From the NCBI GenBank assembly GCA_031002005.1, contig CM061920.1, positions 50,384,610-50,448,609 of the forward strand: a stretch of 64,000 nucleotides of DNA. The letters run 5' to 3'. Every line of letters begins with the position of its first letter. The first letter of the stretch is position 1. Under the pieces are notes generated by a model. It was not told the DNA's origin. It did no database searches and was given only the letters and a program-made list of their open reading frames with translations. The translations under genes were made by a program, and so were the position numbers. Origin of the DNA: Vandiemenella viatica. Taxonomy: Eukaryota > Arthropoda > Insecta > Orthoptera > Morabidae. Shown here in pieces: positions 34,060-44,215 of this stretch.

Positions 34060-34135
34060 TATTGTGAGGAACCATCCCCGCATTCGCGTGGAGTGATCTG
34101 GGAAAACCATGGAAAACCCAGATCAGGATGGCTGG
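34060..34135 (-). repeat. SINE-body-like segment in the LINE 3' UTR
   Basis: On the minus strand CATCCTGATCTGGGTTTTCC then ATGGTTTTCCCAGATCACTC then CACGCGAATGCGGGGATG closely follow the SINE body at 30243-30302. No tRNA head precedes it. It is either the LINE sequence from which the SINE took its body or a SINE fragment captured in the LINE. Confidence 0.8.
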
Positions 34136-34173
34136 AGTGCTTTATCGAAAGCTACTCCTGTCGGATTTTAAGT

Positions 34174-37113
34174 TTACTCGCCCGGTAAATCCTTTCTATT
34201 CCATTCCCTAATCGCTCGTGGGAAAAATGAGTACAGAAATGAATCGGTTCTGGCCCTGATTTCTCTTATCTTATTTTCACGGTCATTTCGAGATATGAAT
34301 GTTGCTGGTAGCAATATTTGCTGACTGTCATTCCGAAATACATCTGTCATGAATTTTTCAATTAGCTTCCGTCGAGAGCAACGCCTTCGGTGTTCCAGGT
34401 CTTCCCAACCTAACTCCTTCAACATCGCACTTACGCTTTCCCTCCAACTATATATACCTGTCACGAATCGGGCGGCTCTTCTTTGGACCTTCTCTAAAGC
34501 CTCCATTAACCCCTTTTGATGGGGACCCCATACAGAACAACAATACTCTAAGTGAGGACGTACTAGTGACTTGTATACAATCGATTTAACTTCCTGAGTG
34601 CATTGATTTAAATTACGACCTAGAAATCGGAGTATACGATTTGCTTTCCCCATTACATTCTCAATATGCTCATTCCACGACAAATTATTACGAATTGTTA
34701 CCCCTAGGTATTTAGCGGAATCTACCGTTCTAAGGACAGTGTCATTAATCGTATATTCATAATTAAATGGTGTCACCTTTTTACTCACACGCATGACTTG
34801 GCACTTTTTAGCGTTTAACTCCAACTGCCAATCTTTACACCACGCAATTATTTTCGTAATATCGTCTTGTAACAAAGCGCAGTCGTCCACGGTTTTGATT
34901 TCGCGATAAATTATAGCATCATCGGCAAATAATCTTTTCATTCCCCCTATTATGTCGCATAGATCATTGATGTATATGAGAAACAACAGAGGCCCTAACA
35001 CGCTTCCCTGGGGAACTCCAGACCCCACTTCAGTAAGTGATGAACGCTCACCGTCGAGAACTACACACTGTGTTCTGCCCTTCAGGAAGTCTGCAACCCA
35101 GTCGCATATTTGTTTAGATATGCCGTAACCGCGAAGTTTCCTAAGTAACCTAGTGTGAGGCACAGTGTCGAAAGCTTTTTTAAAGTCTAATAGAACCAAA
35201 TCAACCTGGGATTGCTCATCTATAATTCGGCACAAGTCGTGAATTAGAAGTGCAAGTTGTGTTTCGCAGCATCGGCCTTTTCTGAATCCATGTTGATTTG
35301 GATTTAAAAGCTCACCTTCATCCAAGAACCGCATGACATTCGAATAGATGATATGTTCTAAAATCCTGCAAAATATTGAAGTTAACGAGATCGGCCTATA
35401 ATTCTGAGGATCATTAACATTCCCATTTTTAAACACTGGAGTTACGATAGCGGTCTTCCATTCGGCTGGTATTTTTCCTTGATCCAGAGAGACGGTATAC
35501 AATTTCATCAAATACGGTGCAATTTCCTTTGCGTATCTTGAGTAGAATCTTGTAGGAATACCGTCTGGTCCGGGAGCCTTATTGGTTTTTACATTCATAA
35601 GCAGTTTAGTTATTCCCTCGACATCAAGAACGAGATCATTCATAATTTTGTCGGTACGATTGTTAAATATCGGTATCTCCTCTGAGTTTTCTATCGTGAA
35701 AGCCTTTTTAAATATATCATTCAAAATTTCTGCTTTCTCTACGCTTGTTTCTGATAATTCACCATTTTCTTTAATCAGCGACGGCATAACCTTACGAGAG
35801 CCTCTTATTACTTTGATATACGACCAGAACTTTTTTGGATTAGTAATCAGATCTTCGGATAAATTCCTGGCTTGGAATTCTTTAAACGCATTGCGCATTG
35901 CCTTACGCACTTCCGCACGCAACTGGACTAATTTAGCACGATTAGATGAGTCCCCCGATTTTTTCACCGCGGCATGTAAACGCCTTTGCCTCCTGAGCAA
36001 ACGTTTCACTTCCCTATTGAACCAAGGGAAGTTATTACTGACCTTAATACACTTCTTAGGAACAAACTTGTTTAAACCGGTCCATATTAGTTCTTTTAAA
36101 TTAAACCAAAGTTCCTCAACATTTGTATTTAGCGTGTACGTTTCAAAATTCTTCGCAAAATGGTCAACCATACCCGCATCGTTTGCCTTATCGAAGCAAA
36201 ACACGAGTTTCTCTTTGTCATGCTTCAGACTCAGACTGGAGTTTAACGTTACCACAACCGCCTTGTGATCACTTATACCGTCTTCTATACAAACTTTATC
36301 TACAATATCGGGATTGCTAATTAGAAAAAGATCCAGAATGGACGAGGAATCTTTGTGGCATCGTGTTGGCTCTTCGACCATCTGCTCAAGAGATCTTTCT
36401 GCAAATGATTCTAGGAACGTTTCGGTTATTAACCTATCTCTTCCACCCAACCTGAACGTGTATGTGTCCCACCTAACCGACGGTAGGTTAAAGTCACCAC
36501 CCACGATCAATATATGTCCTTGAAATTTTTTGTAAATGTTATTAAGCGACTCCCTGAAGTATTCCGCGTTAGCTAAATCAGAATCCGGAGGTCGATAAAA
36601 TGACCCGAGTATGAACTTTAAATTTTTGCCAATTTTTACCTTGACCCATATTAACTCGCAAAAATTTTCCGTTTCAGTTACGACAGAGCAATTAACGGTT
36701 TTACTTACGGCCACGAACACACCCCCACCCATTGAGACAGTTCTGTCCTTCCGAAAAACATTGAAATGAGGGCCAAATACTTCGCTAGATTCAACTTCAG
36801 GCGTCAACCAGCTCTCGGTTCCAAGTATTATATCGACATCATTAGTCGCAACTGAGGCGTGAAAATCCGCTACTTTCCCTCTAATACTCCGACAATTTAG
36901 TACCATTATCCTTAGCTGCTTCGTATTGTTATTTGTGGAGTCTAAAATAGCATTTTTCATACTCGCACTCTGACGGTAAACGGGTGAAGTAATTGGAGCT
37001 GTAATATTAAAATTATTCGCGCCATCCCTACCGGGACCAGCTGAGACCATCTGAGACATTAGATCAAATCTAGAAATAATGAAAAAACCATAGGTGAGAG
37101 TTTCATTAATCAT
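34174..37113 (-). CDS. LINE ORF2: endonuclease and reverse transcriptase, 979 aa
   Basis: An uninterrupted ORF2 protein of a CR1/Jockey-group LINE, which nicks chromosomal DNA and copies its own RNA into the nick. The N-terminal APE-type endonuclease spans about residues 68-290: NCRS with Asn73, GTESWL with Glu100, GGDFNLP with Asp207 and Asn209, and SDH at 281-283. The reverse transcriptase spans about 500-760: NKAPGPDGIP at 511, LLDFKKAFDT with Asp643, GVPQGSVLGPLLF at 699, and FADD with Asp731-Asp732. C-terminal blocks KYLGVTI and LVRPHLEYCCSVWGPHQ follow. All catalytic residues seen are intact. No ORF1 precedes it, so autonomous activity would need one in trans. The first Met is the upstream-most; a start nearer residue 52 is possible. 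Confidence 0.95.
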   Translation of the reverse strand: MINETLTYGFFIISRFDLMSQMVSAGPGRDGANNFNITAPITSPVYRQSASMKNAILDSTNNNTKQLRIMVLNCRSIRGKVADFHASVATNDVDIILGTESWLTPEVESSEVFGPHFNVFRKDRTVSMGGGVFVAVSKTVNCSVVTETENFCELIWVKVKIGKNLKFILGSFYRPPDSDLANAEYFRESLNNIYKKFQGHILIVGGDFNLPSVRWDTYTFRLGGRDRLITETFLESFAERSLEQMVEEPTRCHKDSSSILDLFLISNPDIVDKVCIEDGISDHKAVVVTLNSSLSLKHDKEKLVFCFDKANDAGMVDHFAKNFETYTLNTNVEELWFNLKELIWTGLNKFVPKKCIKVSNNFPWFNREVKRLLRRQRRLHAAVKKSGDSSNRAKLVQLRAEVRKAMRNAFKEFQARNLSEDLITNPKKFWSYIKVIRGSRKVMPSLIKENGELSETSVEKAEILNDIFKKAFTIENSEEIPIFNNRTDKIMNDLVLDVEGITKLLMNVKTNKAPGPDGIPTRFYSRYAKEIAPYLMKLYTVSLDQGKIPAEWKTAIVTPVFKNGNVNDPQNYRPISLTSIFCRILEHIIYSNVMRFLDEGELLNPNQHGFRKGRCCETQLALLIHDLCRIIDEQSQVDLVLLDFKKAFDTVPHTRLLRKLRGYGISKQICDWVADFLKGRTQCVVLDGERSSLTEVGSGVPQGSVLGPLLFLIYINDLCDIIGGMKRLFADDAIIYREIKTVDDCALLQDDITKIIAWCKDWQLELNAKKCQVMRVSKKVTPFNYEYTINDTVLRTVDSAKYLGVTIRNNLSWNEHIENVMGKANRILRFLGRNLNQCTQEVKSIVYKSLVRPHLEYCCSVWGPHQKGLMEALEKVQRRAARFVTGIYSWRESVSAMLKELGWEDLEHRRRCSRRKLIEKFMTDVFRNDSQQILLPATFISRNDRENKIREIRARTDSFLYSFFPRAIREWNRKDLPGE

Positions 37114-37286
37114 TAACTATATAATCACAGAGCTAGAACAGCTGGGTTTATGCAGATGCCAAGGATATAATAAAGAAGCCAAAATGCGTGGATAAAAAAG
37201 TGGTGTTCAGAAACGTATACTTGAAATTAATCCACCTGCTTATTTGTTACCGTGTGGGATTCATACCTGGAATCTCATCCTAGGAG

Positions 37287-37860
37287 ATGCAGCATCGCCT
37301 TTCTGCCGGATTGAGTTATAAGTGGACTATTTTAAAAGCACATGTAAAATCCTTTTCGCTAAAACTACTTTCTGAAATTAGATGGAAATGCAGGGTAGTA
37401 TCGGTGAAAGCCTTTAAATACAAACCAAGAGATATATTTGATGCTTTGAGGGATTTAGCAGAAAATAAAACAGATTATCAGTTGATTTCTATAGAAAAGG
37501 AAATACCTACGAATTTGTAGCTGCTCTCGTTGTATGGTATTACATTCTTACAACGACAAATGTTATAAGAAAAATGTTGCAAAACGAAAAATTTAACTTA
37601 GACGCATTTACACGTTGAAAATGGTTTCCAATCATCCTTGGTAACAGCGAGAGAAACAGCTGTTGAAAATGAAATTGACAAAGTTCATAATCGCGAGAAA
37701 GAGACGTAAAAGAGCTAAATTTGATTATGAAGGGCAAGATGAAGCTCTTGAATTGTCTGCGGTGGAGATTTTCAAAATAAACAATTTACATTTCAATGTT
37801 GGCTATGTGGGTGCAACTTGCAAGCTGTCAACGTAGATTTGAGACACTTAAACATTATGA
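37287..37860 (+). pseudogene. hAT-type (ZMYM/TTF-like) transposase relic
   Basis: The plus-strand frame 37287-37520 reads SFSLKLLSEIRWKCRVVSVK then AFKYKPRDIFDALRDLAE, matching the L-K-x-L-S-x-TRW-x-x-R-x-x-S-V-K-A block of DUF4371/hAT-dimer-type transposases. Past a stop, ILTTTNVIRKMLQNEKFNLD corresponds to the region that begins V-W-Y-D-I-L-x-x-x-N in that family. The later frames are broken, with stops and frameshifts. No terminal repeats were assigned. Confidence 0.6.
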
Positions 37861-37879
37861 AAACATTTGTTTTCATCTA

Positions 37880-38340
37880 TAACATAAAAAGATTAAAGGA
37901 AATTAGTGACTGAAGCAATGCAGTGACTTGCAAGTGCCTCTAACAGAAATTGATATTGATGGACAAGGATTGTATTTAAAACTGGATATGTTTATCCGTA
38001 TATAAGAAAAAACCGTCAGCGTTATCTCGGTGATAAGAAATATGGTACAAAACATTACCTGAAGTGTACCCCACTATCGAAGTAGTCCTGAGAATTATTG
38101 CCACCACACCTAAGACGGTTGCGTCCGCATAAAGAAGTTTGTTATGGTTAAAAATTATTATCACACATTTGAGGAATTCGATGACAGAATACCGATTTTC
38201 AGCCCTTTCTATTTTTTTAATTGAAAATGACGTAGTTCATTCGTTAGATTTTTGTGTTTTAATTAAATATTTTAGTCTTAGTAAAAGCTGCAGACATAAT
38301 TTTTAATACCTGCATATATCTCTAAAAGCATTTATGTATA
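37880..38340. other. No recognised feature
   Basis: AT-rich sequence between the hAT relic and the next DNA transposon. Confidence 0.5.
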
Positions 38341-38721
38341 CGGTGTCGCGAAAACTGCGCCCAGTGAAATCTGCGGCCAGAACTCTCAACAATGCTGTAG
38401 CGGTATGAAATTATTGAATAGGCTCAAACTGGTTGTATTGTTGACAGCCGCCCCGCCGGCGCTCTGAGCGGATTGCTACGTTTGTAGCTGACGTTTCTAA
38501 ACAGCTGTTAACACTACACATGTTTTATAGTTTATAATTGTTATTAAAACACAAGTTTTATTCTGCCTGAAAAGACGTAGAAAAGAATTGTCATAACGAG
38601 CCAGATACTTATGGAATCGTAGTAGATTTCATGCAAAATCTCCCTTTTCCTCACATTACCAGTGCGGGAAAAAATATTCTACTATCGGTAGTTGTGAGTT
38701 AACTGTTTTTGCATTTATGAC

Positions 38722-39511
38722 TTGAAAACAAGAACAAGCAAAATCTATATCTGCCATAAAGGCACTGCGAAAAAAGTAGGGAATGAAGTTTCCTCTTCCC
38801 GTAATCACTTCATAGCACTTTTCATCCCCCAAACTGCAGAAGAAACCCATCTTTTTCCGACGGATGTACAGGGCAGAACAAGAATCATATGGTTTTACGA
38901 TTTCTATTTGGCCTTTCCCTGATACGTTAAGTAACAATCAAGCAATATTTTCCAGTGAGGGGTCACAGTTTTCTCCCATGTGATCGTATCTTTGCTGTTA
39001 TCAAGAGATGATTAAAAAGGGTGGACAGAATCTACCCACCTGATCAATATTCAAAAATTATTAATGAATCGTCTGCAAACGAAGGGAAAATTGAAACACT
39101 TTTTTTTGGGAGACAATGACAGCATCCTAGAGTTTAACAAGTGGTGGACCAAGCATTTTAAAAAGTATGTGCTCCCAAGTGAATCTCGAAATCAAAAAAG
39201 GTTGGGGAAAGAAGGAACACCAGTGCGAGTTGTTTAAAATATCAGAACACTACTATTATTAAATGAATGAGGGAGACCGTTTAGGTTATGATAAAATTGG
39301 AGAAATAATAATAATAAAAAACTTTATGTTGTTGCGGAGCAACACAGGTATTGAGCTTCCTAACGCAAAAACTTTTGCAGACATGAATCCCATCAATGCC
39401 AAAAAAAGGATGACGTTAAGAAAGTGCTACAATATGTTCCTGAAGAACATTATACCGTTCTATGATGCTATAATGTGGCCATCTGCCGAGAATGATTCTG
39501 ATGATGATTAG
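38722..39511 (+). pseudogene. DDE-like transposase relic, SDGCxGQNKN family
   Basis: Frames in order on the plus strand: KIYICHKGTAKKVGNEVSSS at 38740, then SFSDGCTGQNKNHMVLRFLF at 38854 with the D-G-C-x-G-Q-N-K-N signature, then YFPVRGHSFLPCDRIFAVIK at 38945. After two stops come DRIYPPDQYSKIINESSANE and LEFNKWWTKHFKKY at 39130, and the last frame (39263-39511) ends in YDAIMWPSAENDSDDD. Such proteins recur in arthropod and other animal genomes as transposon-encoded, DDE-fold enzymes with a conserved S-D-G-C and G-H-S-F-L-P-C-D. Two stops and at least two frameshifts make this copy dead. Confidence 0.65.
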
Positions 39512-40180
39512 TTACGTAATTTTGTGCAAAACGACAGTAATTTCAACGGTAAATTAAATGTAATTTCATATAATATAACTTTTTTAAACTTTTAGTTTAC
39601 ATGTACTGTTCGAACAAACAAAATATACATACATAATAAACAAAATGTAAAGTAATATTTTCTTTTTCTCCTTGGTTTATTACTAAAAGGGCACATGTCA
39701 GGGTTACTAAAAAATCTATAGAAAGCACATAATGTACACAATAAATTCCAAATGTACGTCAAAAGTGTTATATGTTACTTCATCAGTTGCAGTAAAAATA
39801 TTTTTAAAAAATAAATTTTAATATAATTATTGTGTTTTTATTGGTTCCCGCAAACTTCATGAAAATTGACATGTGCCCTTAAACGACCCTGGCCAGCCCG
39901 ATCTGGTTAGTACCGCAGTGGAGTCTATCAACAGTGTTGCACATCAGCAAAACATTCAACTTTCAGTAACGATTGCGAAAAAATTCTAAGAATACTTAAC
40001 TTGCGAAACAAGGTGATGAGATTTTTAATTCGAAACATTTGCGTGTCTATTAAAAAAAAATAGAAACTAGTTTGGCTGTTTCGGCCGTGTAATGTAAAAT
40101 GTCGCTGACTAGCTTCCGTTATATTTGTTCACGTAAAAACTTCCAGGCCACGATTTAATGAGACCAGGTCTGGTCGTCTA

Positions 40181-41689
40181 GGGTGCGTTTATGTTGGAGC
40201 TGCGATAAACGATAAGAGCGGCGATACTAGCGAAGCGAAGAAAAGTGAAACATAGTTAACAATGGAGGAGTTTATACTGGAGCAGCGATGAGAGCGGCGC
40301 ATAGTAGCAGAGCAGCGATGAGAGCGGCGCTAATCGCTGCAAGCATTTTCTTCGCTATTATCGAGGGTGGCTGCTACCGTTTGATCGGTGAAGTTTTTAG
40401 TAGGTCCCCTTTGTGGTACTGTAAATACAAAAATCACCATAACAGATTCGTTCTAGACAAATTGTAGGATGAAATGGCCACTAAATGTAATAAAATAAAC
40501 AATTCTAAACGTTTTTAATTAGTGCGATTTCCGTAATTTAAACTCATTTTAATGTGTGAACACTACAAACTGAAGATTAAAGTAAAAAAAAAAATATATT
40601 AATACAGCCAAAGAGAAATTGTATATAATTTACCGAAAAAATATTTTTTTATTAAAAGTAATTTAAATTATAAATATCAAATTAAATGCATAATATGTAG
40701 AAATTCGTATTAATTTATTTCGAATTCTAACAAAAGTAGATTTTATATAAGATGCCGGTATTTGTTGCAGATTAGTTTGGCCTTCCAATATTGGTGTCAA
40801 ATTCTTAGGATTTTTAGTGTTAGTTTCTTCGAAATTCAATACCTTTTCAGTCAATAATATTTTGGAGCAAACAAATGGTCTTATTAATATTGTCAGTTAC
40901 GACTACAGAAGTATCTAATGTTGTGGATAAAATTCTCCATTAAGAATAAATAAGGCACATTTGACGGTTCCTCATGTTCACGATAACCTAGCATTGAGGT
41001 GCCATCTGCCTGCATCTAAATATTGTCCATAAGGATCTAATAAATTATTTAAAAATGGATAAGCCTCGTCATCTATAAAAACACGAGGTTCAATGATTTC
41101 AGAATATGGCAGAACGATTTGGAATATTCTGTCTTCCATCCATTAAAGAGACATACAGAGCAGCAGATCTAACTGTTTCACCGTCACTCTGTTTACCATT
41201 ACCCCCAGCTTCAATGTTTATAAATTTATAATTAGCATTGACCAATACTTGCAGAACAATAGAAAAAAAATCTTGTAATTCTGGAACATGAAATCAGAGT
41301 GGGCAAGACAAGTAACTCTGAAGTATTTTCCGTCGACAGCGCCCACGCAATTCGGAAAATTAGAAATATTGTAACAATCTTCGGCTATTTTTTTTACGAA
41401 ATCCTGTTCCTCCGGAATCGTCATATGAAGTAGTTGAAGTATTTTTCATAATTATTTCTCTTACAACTTATAAAACTGTTGCAATACAACTCCTATACGA
41501 AAGAAATAAGCTAGATTTCTTCTACATGTCTGGCCGGTTAACAATTGTCTGCAATATAAACACGATTCTACGCTATTATCGAAGCTCCAATATAAACACT
41601 GCGCGAAGAAAGAAATTGAGCGCCGCTCTTGTCGCTGCGTTTATCGTCGCTCTCATCGTTTATCGCAGCTCCAACATAAACACAAGGGG
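40181..41689. mobile_element. PIF/Harbinger element nested in the DDE-like transposon
   Basis: Terminal inverted repeats: GTTTATGTTGGAGCTGCGAT then AAACGATAAGAGCGGCGA at the left, and as reverse complement of the right end GTTTATGTTGGAGCTGCGAT then AAACGATGAGAGCGACGA. Subterminal GAGAGCGGCGC motifs repeat inward on both sides. It carries a transposase relic on the minus strand. The exact outermost bases and 3-bp target site were not resolved. Confidence 0.85.
40985..41424 (-). pseudogene. Harbinger transposase catalytic-domain relic
   Basis: On the minus strand the frame 41218-41424 reads MTIPEEQDFVKKIAEDCYNI then FPNCVGAVDGKYFRVTCLAH, where the Asp of GAVDGK is the first catalytic acid of the DDE_Tnp_4 domain. 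After a frameshift come LQVLVNANYKFINIEAGGNG and KQSDGETVRSAALYVSLMDG, the D/E-x-GG-x-G-x-x-SDG block. After a second, FIDDEAYPFLNNLLDPYGQY contains the D-E-A-Y-P block. The upstream N-terminal region is missing. Family assignment is firm; the copy is dead. Confidence 0.85.
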
Positions 41690-41803
41690 GCCGGCCTTAA
41701 GAGTGATTAGGACAAACCGGCAGTGACACAAACAGAACAGGTATTGGCCGCAGATTTCACAGATTTTAGGTTGGCCGTAAATTTCACTGGTCGCAGTTTT
41801 CAT

Positions 41804-42255
41804 ATATCTTTATGTACTTCAGTTTATCCTTAATAATGTGACGTCTTTATGTTTGTTAACTTTTAATAACTCTTCTAATATAGTATTTTAAAACTCAAAA
41901 TTTATTTATTTATGACTTTTGCTTTTTTGGTAGATCATAAGAAATACCTACTTTCGAGTCACATACTTAATAGCACAAAGGGCCTCGCAATGGGTAAGAC
42001 CCCGCCGCAGTTTAAATTGTACTATCGCCCATTGTCCTCGTGGCTTTGATGTTGAATATTGTAACGGCGACGCGACATCAATGCTTTTAGTGTGTCGGTA
42101 GTTTTGAGTTTCTTTTAGAAAACCGAAAACCGCATTGTTCGTTCTGTGCCTTTGTTATTGATTTACTGTGTTGATAGGTTCTTTTGACTTTACTATCTTT
42201 TATCAACATTATACGCCTATTATGGCATCATGTTCATCTAACAGGAAGCACAAAG
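41804..42255. other. No recognised feature
   Basis: AT-rich, with a short frame at 42168-42380 that runs into the Harbinger end. Probably not coding. Confidence 0.5.
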
Positions 42256-42396
42256 GCCCGTTCACACTCGCGGTCCGCTTAGCTCAGCTCAGCTCAGCTC
42301 AGCTTAGCTCGAGATCCAGGAAAGAATTCACACTAGCGGTCAAGTCAGCTCAGGTCAGGCCAAATAAAGTCGTAGTTTAACTACCGGCTATGCCGT

Positions 42397-42537
42397 GCGA
42401 GACGAGTGGTGGAGAATGCTTTTGGTATTTTAGCCCAAAGATTTCGAATTTATGTTAAAAAAATCAATTCTGCTCCTGGATTAATTGATAACATAATTTT
42501 AACAACATGTATTTTGCACAGTTATTCAAGGTAGGAT
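42397..42537 (+). pseudogene. Harbinger transposase C-terminal remnant
   Basis: Plus-strand frame RVVENAFGILAQRFRIYVKK then INSAPGLIDNIILTTCILHS ends at a TAG. This is the conserved C-terminal block of the DDE_Tnp_4 domain, whose Glu in VENAFG is the last catalytic acid. The upstream part is deleted. Confidence 0.8.
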
Positions 42538-42861
42538 AAAATTTCATGCGTTGTAGAAAATGAATCTTAGGATGAATGAGAGGAGCCCTTTTTTTTTACA
42601 AATGTTCCTTATTTGGGTACTAATGCTCGTAAAGAAGTTTTTGATACAAGAAATAAATTAACAACAGTTTTTTTTAAATCGGAAGCAGGAACTGTACCTT
42701 GGCAGTAAGAAAACATGTTATAATATTTGAGTTTTTTCAACTTTATAATAATCAGGAATTACATACTGTTAAAACATTTACCTTTATTTGTTACTATTTT
42801 TTATTTCTTATGAGCAAATTTTTTAAAGAAATAAAGAATTTCACCTGTAAAAATTGTTTTA

Positions 42862-43062
42862 TTATTGTTTTAAATTTACATACTTTATAATTTGCTTTTT
42901 CTTAACTTGTATGAGTTCTATTCCGATTCCTACCCACAGCGAGGTTTTGTGCGTAGAACCATAATACTTTTTATCACTAAAATCATATAACTCACTATAA
43001 CCACGAACAAGCTCTATTAAACGTTCGTCGTCCATTTGATCTGACCTGACTTGCACATTCAC
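42862..43062 (-). pseudogene. MADF-domain remnant of Harbinger second gene
   Basis: The 66-codon minus frame contains MDDERLIELVRGYSELYDFS then DKKYYGSTHKTSLWVGIGIE, an N-terminal MADF half (L-I-E-L-V-R-x-Y-x-x-L-Y-D and the W-x-x-I block). It then runs into intron-like or deleted sequence. Opposite in strand to the transposase remnant, as in other elements of this window. Confidence 0.75.
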
Positions 43063-43169
43063 ACTAGCGGCCGGCTCAGCTCAGCTCAGGTCTTGACCGT
43101 TGTTGATCGGTGGCGGCGCGTTCTTTAGTTTGACCTGAGCGGACCGCGGAGTGTGAATGTTCCCATTGG

Positions 43170-43408
43170 TTTTTTTATCGCTTTACGTCTTGTCGACGTC
43201 AAGGTCATTAGAGGCGGGATGGGACTGGTGACAAGGAACGGGGAGGAATTCGGCCATGGCCTTTGTGAAGGAAGTATCCCAGCATTTGCCTGGAGAGATT
43301 TGGGTAAACCACGGAAAACCCAAATCTGGATGCCCGGACGAGGATTCGAACCCGCGTCCTCCCGAATGCGAGGCCAGGACGTTAACCGTTCACCCACCAC
43401 GCTCGGTA
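43170..43408 (-). mobile_element. Full-length SINE with 10-bp target duplication
   Basis: Reverse-oriented SINE of 239 bp flanked by TTCCCATTGG at 43160-43169 and 43409-43418. It includes the 3' part (reverse complement of GACCTTGACGTCGACAAGAC), body and tRNA-like head. It matches the SINE at 1-151, which has the same flank, so both derive from one insertion. Confidence 0.92.
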
Positions 43409-43938
43409 TTCCCATTGGATTACGTGTATAGCGATTTTTGAGCTGAGCTGAGCTGACCGCTAAACGGGACTTGTCTCCAAAATGAAGGAAAATAAAATAA
43501 GACTTCTTTTGCTTGGGGTATATATAGGCCCTAGTGCTTAGTGTTATTTTAAAGACAAAATAAAAACTATAAAAATTGAAAATCCTAAACAGGCTGATGG
43601 AATCTGATGGTCTTTTGTGTTATATTAAATTCCTTTCAAGAAACGAAAATTTCTAAAAGTTCTAAGTTCCTTTTTTTGTCGCGGTTCTTTCAGCTGCTTG
43701 TTGCTACTTATGAATATCCATTCAGAAAATCGGCGCGTCCAGGACATTCATAACGTCTTACATCCCCACCAGTTCTGTCGAAGTTTTATCCTGTTTGGTT
43801 CCCAGATATGAGAGAATCAGCGGGGGGGGGGGGGGGGGGGGGGGGAGGAGAAGGAGGCAGCAGACGAGAAAGAATTCCAAGTACTGGACGGACCTAGGTC
43901 CTCGGGACTCAGTGACAAGTTTCATTTTAAATATTGTT

Positions 43939-44181
43939 TAGCGTTCTCGCCTCGCATTCGGGAGGACGGCGGTTCGAATCCCCGTCCGGGCATCCAGATT
44001 TGGGTTTTCCAAGGTTTCCCCAAATCACTCCAGGCAAATGCCGGGATGCTTCCTTCAAAAAGGCCATGGCCGAATTCCTTCCCATTGCTTGCCCCCATCC
44101 TTGCCCCCCATCCTTTCCCGTCTCTAAAGACCTCAATGTTAAAAAGAGACGTAAAGCAGTTACAAAAAAAAAAAAAAAAAA

Positions 44182-44211
<30 letters not shown>
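43939..44211 (+). mobile_element. SINE inserted after the duplication, 9-bp target repeat
   Basis: Flanked by AATATTGTT at 43930-43938 and 44212-44220. Copy 1 of the long repeat has the uninterrupted site (TTTTAAATATTGTTAATTGC near 651-670). It has the tRNA-like head, B box GGTTCGAATCCCC and body, then an A run and an (AAT)n tail. The filled/empty pair proves insertion after the two copies separated. Confidence 0.95.

Positions 44212-44215
<4 letters not shown>

Larger units (their letters stand above)
33949..37130 (-). mobile_element. CR1-like non-LTR retrotransposon with open ORF2
   Basis: The element is on the minus strand. Its 5' limit is just above the ORF2 start (no ORF1 is attached, so it is 5'-truncated or a half-element). 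The 3' UTR runs 34173-33949. It contains a 70-bp segment resembling the window's SINE body (34060-34135), then GCACCCTCCGCCACACACTT and TCGCGGAGTAATGAG, the kind of 3' tail seen on arthropod CR1-like LINEs, and ends in (TAA/ATT)n at 33934-33949. Target duplications were not obvious. Confidence 0.85.
38341..41803. mobile_element. DNA transposon of a DDE-like family with a Harbinger inserted
   Basis: The left end GAAAACTGCGCCCAGTGAAA then TCTGCGGCCAG and the reverse complement of the right end (GAAAACTGCGACCAGTGAAA then TTTACGGCCAA) form terminal inverted repeats. At the right side the GGCCGCAGATTTCAC unit occurs twice. Between them lie a broken DDE-like gene (38722-39511) and a Harbinger element (40181-41689). 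The superfamily could not be named. Flanking target duplications were not clear. Confidence 0.65.
42256..43160. mobile_element. Harbinger deletion derivative carrying transposase tail and MADF half
   Basis: The inverted ends GTTCACACTCGCGGTCCGCT (left) and ATTCACACTCCGCGGTCCGC (reverse complement of right) frame about 900 bp. AGCTCAGCTCAGCTCAG subterminal repeats occur inside both ends. A transposase C-terminal stretch remains on the plus strand and a MADF stretch on the minus strand, so the internal deletion removed the rest of both genes. The same subterminal motif occurs again at 43440-43462, so the original element may have extended further. Confidence 0.75.

Noticed and set aside
35582..36268. 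228-codon plus-strand frame
   Set aside because: It lies antisense within the LINE ORF2, whose catalytic motifs prove the minus frame.
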